A DNA stretch of 64,000 bases, from NCBI RefSeq assembly GCF_015354345.1, contig NZ_JADKYS010000003.1:402856-466855 (forward strand), given 5' to 3'. A program made the translations under genes and the position numbers. The DNA comes from Methylophilus sp. 14 (GTDB lineage: Bacteria > Pseudomonadota > Gammaproteobacteria > Burkholderiales > Methylophilaceae). The notes beneath the pieces were generated by a model that was not told the origin of the DNA, searched no databases, and saw only the letters and a program-made list of their open reading frames with translations. How positions within the stretch are numbered: position 1 is the stretch's first letter; each line of letters opens with the position of its first letter. Below are positions 51,475 to 60,312 of the stretch, in pieces.

Positions 51475-53394
51475 ATGCTTAAATTCCCTGCTAAATTATT
51501 ATCTCTGCTCGCTTTCTTGCATGATGCAATTGTAGTCATCGCTGCCTGGCTGATGGCGTTTGCACTGCGTTTTAATTTCCATATCCCTAATCAATTCGTC
51601 AGTTTTTTCTTTCAAAGCCTGCCAATTATTTTCATTTTCCATAGTATTTGCTTCTACAGTTTTGGTTTGTACAAAGGCGTTTGGCGCTTTGCAAGCCTGC
51701 CTGACTTAAAACGCATCATGCGTGCTGTGGCATTTGCTGCGCTACTGAGTGCCACCTTTGCCTTATTGGTGCACCCTACTATCGTCATTCCGCGCTCTGT
51801 GCTAATTCTCAACCCCATGTTATTGCTATTAGCCATGGGCGGCAGTCGTTTTATCTATCGCGCCTGGAAAGAACGTCGCTTATTTAATGGTATTGCTTTG
51901 CAAGGTAAACCGGTGATAGTGATTGGCGTTGAAGACGCTTCGTTTAACCTGATTAAAGAGCTGAGCAAGAACCCTGAGTGGCGCGTGGTTGCCATGGTTG
52001 ACCCTAGCAATAAGCTAATTGGGCGGGAGATTATGCACACCAAGGTCGAGGGCGGCCTGGAGGATATGGCGCAGATTGCTGCGCGGCATGGTTGCCAGCA
52101 TTGCATGATTGCGATGCCGGGTAGTCGACATGAAAAGCGTCGGCTGGCGGTGGATGCTGCGCGTAAAGTCGAGGGCATGGAGGTATTGACCTTGCCTGCG
52201 ATGTCGGACCTGATCAGTGGCCGAATTAGCCTGTCGCAGATTCGCAAGATTGATGTGGAGGATTTGCTGGGGCGCGATGTGGTGCAGTTAGACACGCATG
52301 GCCTGAGCAGTATGTTGGCGAACAAAGTGGTGCTGGTGTCTGGGGCAGCGGGGTCGATTGGTTCTGAGTTGTGTCGCCAGATTTTAAGTTTTCATCCTAC
52401 ACAGTTAATTTGTCTGGATATTTCTGAATATGCGCTCTACACCCTGCAACAGGAGTTTAGCCAATGGGTGACCGACACGGAGCTGGTGTACCTAGTGGCC
52501 GATGTGAAAAATCAGACGCGCATTCAGCGTATTTTGCAAAGCCATCAACCTGACGTGGTGTTGCATGCGGGCGCTTACAAGCATGTCCCGATGATGGAGC
52601 ATTTTAATGTGGTGGAGGCCTTGCAAAATAACGCCCATGGCACCTACCAGATTGCGGCGGCTTGCCAGGCGGCGGGCGTACCGACCTTTGTGCTGGTTTC
52701 AACCGATAAAGCAGTGAATCCCACTAATGTGATGGGGGCTAGCAAACGGCTGGCCGAGCTGATTTGTCAGGGCTTACAGCATGCAGACAATAGCAGCACA
52801 CGCTTTATCACCGTGCGCTTTGGTAATGTGTTAGGTAGCAGCGGTAGTGTGATTCCTAAATTTCGAGAGCAGATTGCGCACGGCGGGCCACTGACGATTA
52901 CCCACCCAGAAATCACACGTTACTTTATGTCTATCCCCGAGGCGGCGCAATTGGTGCTGCAGGCAGCAACCATGGGCAATGGCGGCGAAGTATTTGTGCT
53001 GGATATGGGCACGCCGGTCAGGATTATCGACCTGGCTCGCGACATGATTAAATTGTCCGGCTTGCAAGAGCAGGATATCCGCATAGAGTTTACCGGCTTG
53101 CGACCAGGCGAAAAACTATATGAAGAACTGCTGGCGGATGATGAAAGCACTTTGCCTACCAGCCATGAAAAATTACGCATTGCACAGGCGCGTAGCGCAG
53201 ATACGCTTTGGTTAACTAATCTGCTGGAGTGGCTGGCAAGCGTGCCGCATTTGCAAGAAGCGCAGATCAAGCAGGACTTACAGCGCTGGGTAGAAGAATA
53301 CCAACCGGATACGCGCCCGGCGCTTGGTGTTTCTTTGCGTGGTGGTGTGTTGTCACTGGATAGCCTGCCCTCACCTTCGCAGCATATACACTGA
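51475..53394 (+). CDS. UDP-sugar 4,6-dehydratase, WbpM/CapD/FlaA1 family
   Basis: A 639-residue membrane-bound dehydratase. Four N-terminal membrane helices (about 10-130), a CoA-binding-like Rossmann region (130-270), then the SDR: VSGAAGSIGSELCRQIL, STDKAVNPTNVMGASKRLAE (S-M-K type catalytic set in which Met replaces Tyr) and RPGEKLYEELL. It makes UDP-2-acetamido-4-keto-2,6-dideoxyhexose for the reductase and initiating transferase. Closes the glycan cluster. Confidence 0.92.
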   Translation: MLKFPAKLLSLLAFLHDAIVVIAAWLMAFALRFNFHIPNQFVSFFFQSLPIIFIFHSICFYSFGLYKGVWRFASLPDLKRIMRAVAFAALLSATFALLVHPTIVIPRSVLILNPMLLLLAMGGSRFIYRAWKERRLFNGIALQGKPVIVIGVEDASFNLIKELSKNPEWRVVAMVDPSNKLIGREIMHTKVEGGLEDMAQIAARHGCQHCMIAMPGSRHEKRRLAVDAARKVEGMEVLTLPAMSDLISGRISLSQIRKIDVEDLLGRDVVQLDTHGLSSMLANKVVLVSGAAGSIGSELCRQILSFHPTQLICLDISEYALYTLQQEFSQWVTDTELVYLVADVKNQTRIQRILQSHQPDVVLHAGAYKHVPMMEHFNVVEALQNNAHGTYQIAAACQAAGVPTFVLVSTDKAVNPTNVMGASKRLAELICQGLQHADNSSTRFITVRFGNVLGSSGSVIPKFREQIAHGGPLTITHPEITRYFMSIPEAAQLVLQAATMGNGGEVFVLDMGTPVRIIDLARDMIKLSGLQEQDIRIEFTGLRPGEKLYEELLADDESTLPTSHEKLRIAQARSADTLWLTNLLEWLASVPHLQEAQIKQDLQRWVEEYQPDTRPALGVSLRGGVLSLDSLPSPSQHIH

Positions 53395-53487
53395 TATATT
53401 GTTGATATTTACCTATTCAGCATATTCTGCGGTTTGATGTCGTTTACAATAGTGCCCCTTCCATTCGCACTGCTTTGAGTACCCTTT

Positions 53488-55395
53488 ATGCCTCATATTA
53501 CGCTTGATAATGCCAGCCTGGCATTTGGCCATCATGCCTTGCTTGCCCAAGCCTCATTTCAGTTAGATCCAGGTGAACGCGTTGGCTTGATTGGCCGCAA
53601 TGGTGCCGGTAAATCCAGTTTACTGAAGGCCATTGCCGGTACCATCAAACTGGATGACGGCACCGTATGGCGGGCACCAAACGTACGCGTGGTCTATGTG
53701 CCGCAAGAGCCTGAACTCGATAATGCGCACACCGTCTTTGAAGCCGTCGCAGAAGGTTTAGGCAGCTTGCAACAAACCATGATTGACTACCATCAAGTCA
53801 CCCATGATATGGGCATGCCAGATGCCAATGTTGAGGCGCTGATGGAGCGCATGCAGGCATTGCAGCATGAAATGGATGCACAGAATGGCTGGGTAGCGCA
53901 ATCACGTGTGGAAACCGTGCTTAGCCGCTTGAAGCTGGATGCAGATGTACTGGTCTCCACGCTTTCTGGTGGCTGGCGTAAACGTGTCGCGCTTGGCCGT
54001 GCGCTCGTGGCAGAACCTGAAGTATTACTACTCGATGAGCCGACTAACCATTTGGACCTGGAAGCCATCGAATGGCTGGAAGATTTGCTATTGGGCTTTA
54101 ATGGCAGTGTGTTGTTTATTACCCATGACCGCCGCTTCTTAGACAAGCTGGCCACACGTATTACTGAACTCGACCGTGGGAACCTGACTGACTTTGTGGG
54201 CAATTTTTCGCAATATCAAATTAAAAAAGAGGAGTTGCTGGCAGTCGAAGAAACCCATGCGGCTAAATTTGATAAGTTTCTGGCACAGGAAGAAGTCTGG
54301 ATCCGCCAGGGCATTAAAGCACGCCGTACCCGTAATGAAGGGCGCGTGAGAAGATTAGAAGCGTTACGTTTAGACCGAGCAGCCAGACGCGAGCGCCAGG
54401 GCGATGTCAAACTCAACCTGGATGCTGGCGAACGTAGTGGCAAACTGGTTGCCGAGCTGGATCAGGTTTATAAATCCTATGGCGACAAAACATTAATCAA
54501 GGGCTTTAGCACACGTATTTTACGTGGCGATAAAATCGGTTTATTAGGGCCCAACGGCATTGGAAAATCGACGCTGTTAAAACTGATCTTAGGTGACATT
54601 GAAGCAGATAGCGGCGACATTCAGCGCGGCACCAAAATCAATGTTGCTTATTTTGACCAGATGCGTGAGCAGTTAGATGAAGAAGCCACATTGGCTGACA
54701 CCATTAGCCCTGGCTCAGACTTTGTTGAAATTGGCAATGAACGTAAACATGTCATCAGTTACCTGGAAGACTTTCTGTTTCCGCCACAACGCTCACGCTC
54801 ACCAGTGAAGTCCCTGTCTGGGGGTGAACGCAACCGTTTGCTGCTAGCGCGCCTGTTTGCACGCCCGGCCAACGTCCTGGTATTAGATGAACCGACCAAT
54901 GACCTGGATATTGATACGCTGGAATTATTGGAGACGCTATTACAGGATTATTCGGGCACCCTTTTTCTTGTCAGCCATGACCGGGCATTTTTGGAAAACA
55001 CCGTCACGCAAGTGATTGCGTTTGAAGGCCAAGGGAAGTTAACCGAGTTTGGTGGTGGTTACGATGACTGGTTAAGATTTACCCAGGATCGTGCCAGCAA
55101 GCCTGCGCCTACGCCCAAAGTACCTGCGGCCGCGCCAGTAGCAAACACACCCACACCTAAGGTCACACCGCGAAAAACATTGAGCTTTAAAGAACAACGT
55201 GAGCTGGAAGCACTACCTGCAGAGATTGAGCAGCTGGAACAAGAACAAGCTGACATCCAGACTCAGTTCGCCCAAGGCGATATTTATAAACAGGCGCCTG
55301 AGCAAGTTAAACAGTTGCAAGACCGACTTGACGACATTGAATTGTTGATCCTTGAAAAACTCGCGCGCTGGGAAGCGTTGGAAAACCTGGCTTAG
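53488..55395 (+). CDS. uup: ABC-F ATPase Uup
   Basis: A 635-residue soluble protein with two ABC domains (GRNGAGKSSLLKA and GPNGIGKSTLLKL as Walker A; TLSGGWRKRVALGRAL and SLSGGERNRLLLARL as signatures). A PtIM linker lies between, and a C-terminal coiled coil (about 570-630) follows an Ala/Pro/Thr linker. Uup binds DNA/ribosomes and limits precise transposon excision. It ends with a bidirectional terminator at 55433. Confidence 0.93.
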   Translation: MPHITLDNASLAFGHHALLAQASFQLDPGERVGLIGRNGAGKSSLLKAIAGTIKLDDGTVWRAPNVRVVYVPQEPELDNAHTVFEAVAEGLGSLQQTMIDYHQVTHDMGMPDANVEALMERMQALQHEMDAQNGWVAQSRVETVLSRLKLDADVLVSTLSGGWRKRVALGRALVAEPEVLLLDEPTNHLDLEAIEWLEDLLLGFNGSVLFITHDRRFLDKLATRITELDRGNLTDFVGNFSQYQIKKEELLAVEETHAAKFDKFLAQEEVWIRQGIKARRTRNEGRVRRLEALRLDRAARRERQGDVKLNLDAGERSGKLVAELDQVYKSYGDKTLIKGFSTRILRGDKIGLLGPNGIGKSTLLKLILGDIEADSGDIQRGTKINVAYFDQMREQLDEEATLADTISPGSDFVEIGNERKHVISYLEDFLFPPQRSRSPVKSLSGGERNRLLLARLFARPANVLVLDEPTNDLDIDTLELLETLLQDYSGTLFLVSHDRAFLENTVTQVIAFEGQGKLTEFGGGYDDWLRFTQDRASKPAPTPKVPAAAPVANTPTPKVTPRKTLSFKEQRELEALPAEIEQLEQEQADIQTQFAQGDIYKQAPEQVKQLQDRLDDIELLILEKLARWEALENLA

Positions 55396-55432
55396 CAATT
55401 TACAGAACCTTGTTATAGAGCCTTAAAAACAC

Positions 55433-55468
55433 AACAGCCGAAGAGACTCTCTTCGGCTGTTATTTTTT
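55433..55468. terminator. Bidirectional terminator between uup and flgN
   Basis: A 13-base perfect stem AACAGCCGAAGAG/CTCTTCGGCTGTT with a three-base loop, followed on + by a T-run. Read leftward it ends flgN. Confidence 0.88.
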
Positions 55469-55485
55469 AATCGTATGAATCGTGT

Positions 55486-55968
55486 TTACACTGAAAAACC
55501 ACTGCGGCTGGCGTTGGCTCTATGGGCTTGACCATTCTTACCATAAAACTGCGGGGCAGAACTCTTGCCGTTCAATGCATCCAGTTTTTCCTGGTTACGT
55601 ATGAAGTTTTTGTTGATCAGAATGCCATTCAGGCGATTCAGTTCTTTGGCTTGTACCAGTTGTTGCTGAAAAGTCACCCAAGCCGAATCAAGCAATGGGC
55701 TAGACTGTGTTTGCAACCAGGCAGACATGCCTTGCTCATTTGGCTCAAAACCGGCAGCGGCCAGTGCGTCATAACGTGAATTAGCGGCTGCACCTAATGC
55801 TTGTAGCAGTTCTACACGTTTATCTACCATGCGCTCAATCACATCGAGGTCAGCACTGATCAACGCGGACTGTTCAGACTGCAAATCATTTAAAAGTTCT
55901 GAAACCAGTGCGGCGTCTTTTTCAAACGTTACTGGAGAAGAAGATAAATGCGTTGCAGTCGCCATCAT
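55486..55968 (-). CDS. flgN: Flagellar export chaperone FlgN
   Basis: A 160-residue largely helical protein that carries hook-associated proteins FlgK/FlgL to the export gate. It has the heptad-like N-terminal helix (VSELLNDLQSEQSALISADLDVIERMVDKR), the middle LLQALGAAANSRYDAL, and the short C-terminal section with LNRLNGILINKNFIRNQEKLDAL. AAAGGG is five bases before ATG 55968. The frame-restored flgM would end two bases upstream. Identified by pattern and context. Confidence 0.88.
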   Translation of the reverse strand: MMATATHLSSSPVTFEKDAALVSELLNDLQSEQSALISADLDVIERMVDKRVELLQALGAAANSRYDALAAAGFEPNEQGMSAWLQTQSSPLLDSAWVTFQQQLVQAKELNRLNGILINKNFIRNQEKLDALNGKSSAPQFYGKNGQAHRANASRSGFSV

Positions 55969-55970
55969 AG

Positions 55971-56298
55971 TCACCCTTTATTATTCGGTTGTATCAAATC
56001 TTTCACGGTTTGCAGCAAACCATCTGCCACTTTGGCCGTATCGACGGAGAAATCACCACGCGCAATCGCCGCTTTGATTTCTTCGACCTTGTTCGTATCT
56101 AAAGACTTCACCAGACGCTAATCCGGCTTCTAATGACTGCAGCTGCACGGAGGCAGAAGATAAAGTCACATTGTCTGAAGAGGCAGTACTAGACGTATTC
56201 GCCGCTTTGTCACTGCCTTTGCTCGCAGACCCTTTGTCCAATGTCGGCTTGTCAACGCCGCCAACACCCAATTTTTTAATAGAATCTGAAATATTCAT
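55971..56298 (-). pseudogene. flgM: Anti-sigma-28 factor FlgM, frame broken before the sigma-binding end
   Basis: ATG 56298 (GAGGT upstream) opens MNISDSIKKLG and continues with the FlgM-type VTLSSASVQLQSLEAGLASGEVF. At 56100 one extra T on the + strand (TTT-A-GAT on the coding strand) shifts the frame, giving a short alien tail that stops at 56053. Dropping that base restores a full FlgM C-terminus (DTNKVEEIKAAIARGDFSVD and on to KDLIQPNNKG) ending at 55971, two bases before flgN. The lost part is the sigma-28-binding half. A sequencing error, a true mutation and programmed shifting are all possible. The sigma-28 promoter upstream is intact. Confidence 0.85.
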
Positions 56299-56367
56299 GC
56301 CGTACCTCTTCTGATTTTGAATTGTTTCAGGGCTGATCAAAGTCAAAACCCTCATTCGTTAACAGTA

Positions 56368-56394
56368 CTATCGGCATAGTTTAAGCGAACTTTA
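56368..56394 (-). promoter_or_regulatory. Sigma-28 (FliA) promoter of flgMN
   Basis: Reverse strand TAAAGTTC (56394-56387), 11-base spacer, GCCGATAG (56375-56368), against TAAAGTTT-N11-GCCGATAA: one mismatch in each half. It lies 70 bases before the flgM start and fits known late-class control of flgMN. Confidence 0.8.
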
Positions 56395-56482
56395 GTGCTT
56401 AATATACTTTTTATCGCATGTTTATAATTTTCAGACATTTTTCAATTAAGCTAGTTTTCAATTAAAAAGGTTGTCCATCTGA

Positions 56483-57244
56483 CTAAAACTGGATGTCTAC
56501 CTTACCGGAAGACTGCGCCACGCCTTTTACAATCTGGCCGCTGCTGACTTTCACATCAACTACCTGGCCAACATTTGCGGTTTGCATGGCGGTGCCATCA
56601 GCCGTAATCACAAAGCCGTCACCACGACTATTTAATTGAACAGTTTGCCCTTGCTTAATCACTGGCACAGACTTAAGTAGCTCAGGTCTTAACACGGTGC
56701 CCAGTGGCAAATTCAATGCTGCCTGCTTACCCGCCAGCATAGAAAGATCGGTAATAATGCCCGCAGGCAATTTACTTAAATCCCCAGACTGCATGACTAC
56801 GTCTGTGGTTTGTACTGGTGAGCCCTGGCTGACCGGCAAGCCAGTGACGGCATATTCTCCCCACACCTGCACATCAGCCTGTACATACAGTGTCCATGGC
56901 TTGGTGTCAGATTGCAGGCAACGCACACCAATATGGGTTTTACCCCACAAACGTGCACCCTGTACGGTAAATCCTTCCATCAATGCACACTCGGCAATCC
57001 GGATACGGCTGTCCAGCGGCTGAATCTCGATATTGACTTTGCCCGGATACCCTTGTGTCTGGCTTTGCACATATTGCATTGCCGTCTGATACAAGCGGCT
57101 GTGCATGTCATTGCCTGCCGTGGCAGCACCCGCTGCATGCTGATTCGCAATCACAGTGCGGTCTGCCGCGTGCGCAGAGCCACTCATCAGCCATAACAGG
57201 CTAACGATAAGCATCATCACAATCTGGGGCTGGAGTTGTTTCAT
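56483..57244 (-). CDS. flgA: Flagellar P-ring assembly chaperone FlgA
   Basis: A 253-residue periplasmic protein with a signal peptide (ends AHAADR), and a SAF-type C-terminal domain from GLPVSQGSPVQTTDVVMQSGDLSKLPAGIITD to GQTVQLNSRGDGFVITADGTAMQ. It helps FlgI fold into the P ring. The frame runs upstream to 57349; ATG 57244 gives the expected signal peptide. It is divergent from flgB. Confidence 0.92.
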   Translation of the reverse strand: MKQLQPQIVMMLIVSLLWLMSGSAHAADRTVIANQHAAGAATAGNDMHSRLYQTAMQYVQSQTQGYPGKVNIEIQPLDSRIRIAECALMEGFTVQGARLWGKTHIGVRCLQSDTKPWTLYVQADVQVWGEYAVTGLPVSQGSPVQTTDVVMQSGDLSKLPAGIITDLSMLAGKQAALNLPLGTVLRPELLKSVPVIKQGQTVQLNSRGDGFVITADGTAMQTANVGQVVDVKVSSGQIVKGVAQSSGKVDIQF

Positions 57245-57422
57245 GTGCCCTATTCTACGCATCACGGGCAAGTTTAATCCCGGAATTAAAGGGGATTTCC
57301 CCCGTTTAATTGAAGAATCATTGCATAAGCCGCGGCGTACACTAGGCATAGCTAGTAAAAGTCATGTGTGAAAGCAGACCTGCTTAATCGGGTTAACGGC
57401 TGCAGATGGCAAAACTTTAGAG

Positions 57423-57446
57423 GTTCGAAAGTAACAGGTTTCGAAC
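57423..57446. repeat. Inverted repeat in the flgB leader
   Basis: GTTCGAAA (57423-57430) and TTTCGAAC (57439-57446), perfect 8-base arms with an 8-base spacer, 34 bases upstream of flgB. A second small stem GGCTT/AAGCC follows, just before the AAAGGA ribosome site. It could be an operator or leader structure. Confidence 0.6.
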
Positions 57447-57480
57447 AGGGCTTGAGAAAAAGCCAGGAAAGGATAAAACG

Positions 57481-57915
57481 ATGATAAACAAACTGGACGC
57501 CGCACTGAATTTCCATCAGACGGCATTGCGCGTGCGCAATCAACGTCAAGAGCTGTTGGCATCGAATATTGCCAACGCAGATACGCCGCAATATAAAGCG
57601 CGTGACATCGACTTTCAGTCTGCCATGAAGGCAGCCTTGCAACCCAATGCCTCGGCTGGTACACCGACAAGCGGTGGCACATTACAACAAACCAATGCGG
57701 GCCATATGAATGGCACAGGTGGCAGTGGCTATGTGAGTGGTGCCAGTGATCCTCTGTTCCGCTCCGTGGTGCAAGGCTCTGCCGATGGCAACACGGTCGA
57801 CATGGATGTAGAGCGTAATGCGTATGTCGATAACGGTATCCGTTATGAGGCCAGCCTGACCATGATAGGCGGCCAGATTAAGAAAATGCTGTCCGCCATT
57901 AACGGCCAGCAATAA
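57481..57915 (+). CDS. flgB: Flagellar basal-body rod protein FlgB
   Basis: A 144-residue proximal rod protein. Its N-terminus LNFHQTALRVRNQRQELLASNIANADTPQYKARDIDF is the family signature, and the C-terminal helix (YVDNGIRYEASLTMIGGQIKKMLSAINGQ) packs in the rod core. The ribosome site AAAGGA is eight bases upstream. It heads the rightward flgBCDEFGHIJ run. Confidence 0.95.
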   Translation: MINKLDAALNFHQTALRVRNQRQELLASNIANADTPQYKARDIDFQSAMKAALQPNASAGTPTSGGTLQQTNAGHMNGTGGSGYVSGASDPLFRSVVQGSADGNTVDMDVERNAYVDNGIRYEASLTMIGGQIKKMLSAINGQQ

Positions 57916-57931
57916 TTAAAGGAGGTCTGTC

Positions 57932-58336
57932 ATGTCTCTGTTTAACGTATTCAAAATTTCCGGCTCAGCCATGAGTGCGCAATCCATGCGCTTGAACACC
58001 GTGGCCAGTAACCTCGCCAACGCCGATAGCGTGGTGAGTTCCGATGGCAAGCCCTACCAGTCCAAACAAGTCGTGTTCAAGGCGGTGCAGGACGCAGCCA
58101 ACAAGAGCAGCACGGTCGAAGTCGAGCGTGTGATTGAAGATACCAAGCCCGGCAAAATGGTCTACGACCCCAAACACCCAATGGCCAATGCCGATGGCTA
58201 CATCACCATGCCTAACGTCAATGTGACTGAAGAAATGGTGAACATGATTTCAGCCTCACGCGCTTATCAAAACAACGTGGAAACCATGAATGCGGCGAAA
58301 ACCATGTTGCTTAAAACACTGAATATCGGTCAATAA
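57932..58336 (+). CDS. flgC: Flagellar basal-body rod protein FlgC
   Basis: A 134-residue rod protein: MSLFNVFKISGSAMSAQSMRLNTVASNLANADS and the end VNVTEEMVNMISASRAYQNNVETMNAAKTMLLKTLNIGQ. AAAGGAGG lies just before the ATG, a strong ribosome site 16 bases after flgB. Confidence 0.95.
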   Translation: MSLFNVFKISGSAMSAQSMRLNTVASNLANADSVVSSDGKPYQSKQVVFKAVQDAANKSSTVEVERVIEDTKPGKMVYDPKHPMANADGYITMPNVNVTEEMVNMISASRAYQNNVETMNAAKTMLLKTLNIGQ

Positions 58337-58356
58337 CCTGCAGAAAGGACTTCAGC

Positions 58357-59025
58357 ATGACCACCGTTAATACCAACAACCAGGTGTCACAGGATTTACT
58401 GAATTCAGTGAACACGCGCAACACCGCCAGCACCACCGATGAAACACAGGACCGTTTCATGACCTTGCTGGTAACGCAGATGAAAAACCAGGACCCGTTG
58501 AACCCGATGGATAACGCCCAGGTGACTAGCCAGATGGCCCAGTTGAATACGGTCACAGGCATCAACAAACTGAATGAAACCATGAGCAGCCTGATCGGCA
58601 GCGTACAGCTTGGCCAGTCTTACCAGGCGACCAGCATGATAGGCCGCAACGTATTAGTAGAAGGCAAAACCCTGACCCATACCGAAACGGGCGGTTATTT
58701 CGGCGTGAATGTGCCGAATGGTGCCGACGGGTTGACGGTTGCCATTAAAAACGGCGCGGGTGCCACCATACGTACCCTCACATTCGGCAAGCAGGATGTC
58801 GGTGTGAACGCCTTAAACTGGGATGGCAAGATGGATGACGGCACAACCGCTCCGAGTGGTGATTACACCTATGAAATCACAGCAAAAACGGGGGATACCA
58901 CAGTGAAGAGCACAGCCCTCAGCCTGGCACAGGTACAAAGCGTGACCACCAGCACCAGTGGCGCGAAACTGAATTTAAGCAATAACACGTCGGTGGCGAT
59001 TGCAGATATTCAAGAGATTTTCTAA
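58357..59025 (+). CDS. flgD: Flagellar hook capping protein FlgD
   Basis: A 222-residue scaffold for hook growth. FMTLLVTQMKNQDPLNPMDNAQVTSQMAQLNTVTGI is the FlgD signature; the C-terminal FlgD Ig/Tudor-like domains follow (LNWDGKMDDGTTAPSGDYTYEI). AGAAAGGA lies upstream. Confidence 0.94.
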   Translation: MTTVNTNNQVSQDLLNSVNTRNTASTTDETQDRFMTLLVTQMKNQDPLNPMDNAQVTSQMAQLNTVTGINKLNETMSSLIGSVQLGQSYQATSMIGRNVLVEGKTLTHTETGGYFGVNVPNGADGLTVAIKNGAGATIRTLTFGKQDVGVNALNWDGKMDDGTTAPSGDYTYEITAKTGDTTVKSTALSLAQVQSVTTSTSGAKLNLSNNTSVAIADIQEIF

Positions 59026-59064
59026 TTCCTACTTAGATTTTAGTCTTTACCAAGGAGAGATAAC

Positions 59065-60276
59065 ATGGCTTTTTCACAAGGCTTAAGTGGTTTAAACGCA
59101 GCATCCAAAGCGCTGGAAGTGATTGGCAACAACGTTTCTAACGCTAACACCGTTGGCTTTAAACAGTCTCGTGCAGAATTTGCTGATGTGTTCGCCGCTT
59201 CATTAAGCGGCGCCGGTGCCACCCAAATCGGTATTGGTACCAAAATTTCTGACGTTGCCCAGCAGTTTACCCAGGGCAATATTACTGCCACCAACAACAC
59301 CCTGGACGTGGCGATTAACGGTGCTGGCTTTTTCCGCCTGAGTAACAATGGCGCAGTGACTTACACCCGTAACGGCCAGTTCCAGATGGACAAAAATGGT
59401 TATATCGTCACCAGTGATGGCAAACGCCTGATGGGTAACAGCGCTGACAACCTGAATGGCTCCAGCCCGGTAGAGATCCAGATCGATACCAGCGACCTGC
59501 AACCAGTGGCGAGTAGTAAAATCACCGGCACCTTGAACCTGAACTCCGCCAGTGCCAACATTGACCAGACAGTGACGCCATTCAGCTCGACTGACCCAAC
59601 CAGCTATACCAACTCCACTGCGATCACGGTATATGACAACCTGGGCAACTCACACAATGTACAAAACTACTATGTGAAAACTGCAGCGAACACCTGGAGC
59701 GTGTATACCACAGTGGATGGCTCGGATGTGACCCCTACGCCTACACCATCCATGGTGTTTAACGCAGGTGGCTATGACTCAACCAACTCCACCGTGTCAC
59801 CGATCAGCTTTACGCCTACCACTGGTGGCGCCACCATGAATATCAGTTTCGACTATTCAACCAGTACTCAGTACGGTTCTTCTTTCAGCGTGAACAAGCT
59901 GAGCCAGGACGGTTACTCTTCTGGCCGTATTGCTAGCTTCACCATTGGTGATGACGGCATTATTCAAGGCCGTTATACCAACGGCCAATCCAAAGATCTG
60001 GGCCGTGTGATTCTGGCTAACTTTGTGAACCCGAACGGTTTGCAATCCCTAGGTGGTAACCAGTGGATGGCGACTTACGAATCTGGCGATGAGCTGATTG
60101 GTGCGCCTGGTAGCAGTACATTAGGTGTATTGCAATCATCCGCAGTCGAAGACTCCAACGTCGACCTGACCGCAGAACTGGTGAACATGATCACTGCACA
60201 ACGCGTCTACCAGGCCAACGCGCAAACCATTAAAACGCAAGATCAGGTCATGCAGACTTTGGTCAACCTGCGTTAA
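59065..60276 (+). CDS. flgE: Flagellar hook protein FlgE
   Basis: A 403-residue hook subunit: AFSQGLSGLNAASKALEVIGNNVSNANTVGFKQSRAEF at the start, a D2 region around residues 140-280, and the end LTAELVNMITAQRVYQANAQTIKTQDQVMQTLVNLR. AAGGAGAG precedes ATG. Length is usual for beta/gammaproteobacteria. Confidence 0.95.
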   Translation: MAFSQGLSGLNAASKALEVIGNNVSNANTVGFKQSRAEFADVFAASLSGAGATQIGIGTKISDVAQQFTQGNITATNNTLDVAINGAGFFRLSNNGAVTYTRNGQFQMDKNGYIVTSDGKRLMGNSADNLNGSSPVEIQIDTSDLQPVASSKITGTLNLNSASANIDQTVTPFSSTDPTSYTNSTAITVYDNLGNSHNVQNYYVKTAANTWSVYTTVDGSDVTPTPTPSMVFNAGGYDSTNSTVSPISFTPTTGGATMNISFDYSTSTQYGSSFSVNKLSQDGYSSGRIASFTIGDDGIIQGRYTNGQSKDLGRVILANFVNPNGLQSLGGNQWMATYESGDELIGAPGSSTLGVLQSSAVEDSNVDLTAELVNMITAQRVYQANAQTIKTQDQVMQTLVNLR

Positions 60277-60312
60277 TAAGGGTTTGATTCACTTCTTGAT
60301 AGGGGCAGCTTT

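Noticed and set aside
57395-57450. Sigma-54 promoter before flgB
   Set aside because: A TGGCA at 57407 has no GC element at the required 10-base distance.
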